Assembly: GCA_943846675.1 (NCBI GenBank)
Contig: OX044357.1
Coordinates: forward strand, 1,178,001-1,242,000
Length of the DNA stretch: 64,000 nucleotides
Direction of reading: 5' to 3'
Origin: UBA987 sp002292105
GTDB taxonomy: Bacteria; Bacteroidota; Bacteroidia; NS11-12g; UBA9320
Position numbers and translations under genes: made by a program. Within the stretch, counting starts at the first letter, position 1. Each line of letters begins with the position of its first letter. Of the stretch, positions 63,165-64,000 are shown piece by piece. The notes below the pieces were generated by a model. It worked only from the letters and a program-made list of their open reading frames with translations. It was not told the DNA's origin and did no database searches.

Positions 63165-64000
63165 ATGCTGCATTGTATCGTTGTTGGTTATTCTACTTGG
63201 GACAAAGTGAAAACTTTGTTGTCTCAGTTGACCGCGCTTCAAGGATTAGAGCATCAAACTCATTACGTTGATAATTTAGGCGATGAAACGGTTGAGCTAG
63301 AGATTTCAAGTCTAGCGCAATGCAATTATTACGCATGGGGTAATGTGGGATATGGATCTGCTATCAACGCAGTTTTAAAGGAATTGATATTGGATTCAAA
63401 TGATCAATATTTAGTCATGAATGACGATGTCTTATTTCGCGGCAGTTGTATTGAGACATTGATGGATGCCTACTTGGGGTTAAAAAAAAATCACGAAAGG
63501 ATTGGCATAATCAGTCCTATTTTTGTTGCTAGCAAGCCACACGACGATTCATCTAGGTATTTCAAACTAGCTGGAGTTAAGGCCAAAAATCATACACAAA
63601 TGTCGTTTGGTCCTGCTGCATGTTGGTTATTAGATTATTCGTTTTTGGAGAAAGTAGGTGGATTCTTTCCGAGTTTTTTTATGTATGGTGAGGACTTGGA
63701 GTTAATCAATCGAGGGAGTTCAATGGGATATACACATTACTTGATTCACGATGCCTTTGTGACTCATGACTTCAAATATCCGCCCGCCAACATTAAACTA
63801 AGGGTGATGAAAGAAGCGAATATTATGTCGGCATATTTTTTAAACACAAATAGAGGCAAGCACTCCCCTCATGTATTTGCATTGACAGGCTTACTCGTGT
63901 CGTTTTCTCGAGGTCAGTTCGCCCGATTCAAGTTTATCCTTCTTGGGTATTTCGAGTTTATCAAACGTTACGCGGATCTAAAAATAACTAAATCAAGTTA
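63165..64000 (+). CDS. Family 2 glycosyltransferase (runs to window edge)
   Basis: Open from ATG 63165 for 278 codons to the last bases (frame ends in TA at 63999-64000, so the stop could be the very next base). Translation shows a GT2/rhamnosyltransferase-like enzyme: MLHCIVVGYSTWD at the start, YLVMNDDVLF (metal-binding DD), SFGPAACWLLDYSFLEKVGG and FFMYGEDLELINRG (acceptor/catalytic ED). 16 nt after the preceding glycosyltransferase-like gene. Confidence 0.85.
   Translation, partial: MLHCIVVGYSTWDKVKTLLSQLTALQGLEHQTHYVDNLGDETVELEISSLAQCNYYAWGNVGYGSAINAVLKELILDSNDQYLVMNDDVLFRGSCIETLMDAYLGLKKNHERIGIISPIFVASKPHDDSSRYFKLAGVKAKNHTQMSFGPAACWLLDYSFLEKVGGFFPSFFMYGEDLELINRGSSMGYTHYLIHDAFVTHDFKYPPANIKLRVMKEANIMSAYFLNTNRGKHSPHVFALTGLLVSFSRGQFARFKFILLGYFEFIKRYADLKITKSS

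Overview
The window is a 64 kb chromosomal segment of a Bacteroidota bacterium, most likely a member of the Flavobacteriales (a Cryomorphaceae/Crocinitomicaceae-like lineage is a guess). The phylum call rests on several independent signs: type IX secretion (T9SS) C-terminal sorting domains, a PorE-like TPR/propeller/OmpA lipoprotein, DUF1573, DUF4837, DUF2279 and DUF3127 genes, a CtaA-to-SCO oxidase cluster with two subunit III genes, absence of Shine-Dalgarno sequences, and repeated TAnnTTTG promoter -7 boxes upstream of genes. I see no tRNA, rRNA, CRISPR array, transposase, integrase or phage gene; the window is almost entirely housekeeping and envelope functions.

Layout. 1-2.4 kb: 5'-truncated membrane pyrophosphatase with an odd Cys-rich tail. 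2.6-8.9 kb: two L,D-transpeptidases, an outer-membrane protein, a short-chain dehydrogenase, a transglutaminase-like secreted protein and a methyltransferase. 9-10.5 kb: proline dehydrogenase and a duplicated block of 7- and 8-bp repeats. 10.5-16.6 kb (minus strand): outer-membrane barrel, HU-CCDC81/SPOR protein, ExbB, ExbD, TonB, FolC. 16.7-17.8 kb: recA. 17.8-28.6 kb (minus): aa3-type cytochrome c oxidase with heme A synthesis (CtaA, CtaB), SCO copper delivery and small assembly-type membrane proteins. 29-37.5 kb: a frameshifted barrel gene, CvfB, a glycosyltransferase, DapD, a split transketolase with a VWA-domain gene between its halves, and an FAD-dependent oxidoreductase. 37.5-43.1 kb: a T9SS cargo protein, PhoH, a structured gene-free region, PurN, DUF4837 lipoprotein and a LysM lytic transglycosylase. 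43.3-47.5 kb (plus): alanine dehydrogenase, NusB, DUF1573, YajC, CoaE, a phosphoribosyltransferase. 47.5-57.9 kb: PorE-like lipoprotein, phosphoesterase, DUF3127, a BNR-repeat protein, a second PorE-like protein ending in SPOR, DUF2279, a phosphohexomutase. 57.9-64 kb: glutaryl-CoA dehydrogenase and FolB from a shared divergent promoter, a BNR/T9SS protein, and the start of a glycosyltransferase locus.

Together the genes give respiration and ion energetics (oxidase, pyrophosphatase, ExbBD-TonB), envelope construction (transpeptidases, lytic transglycosylase, SPOR and OmpA anchors), T9SS secretion and its cargo, and amino acid/cofactor metabolism. The points most worth a second look are the symmetric divergent promoter at 59.13 kb, the promoters placed 3-10 nt from start codons, the heptamer/octamer repeats that provide stop codons, the VWA gene inside the transketolase pair, the SPOR-ended PorE relative, and the structured GC-rich island near 40 kb.
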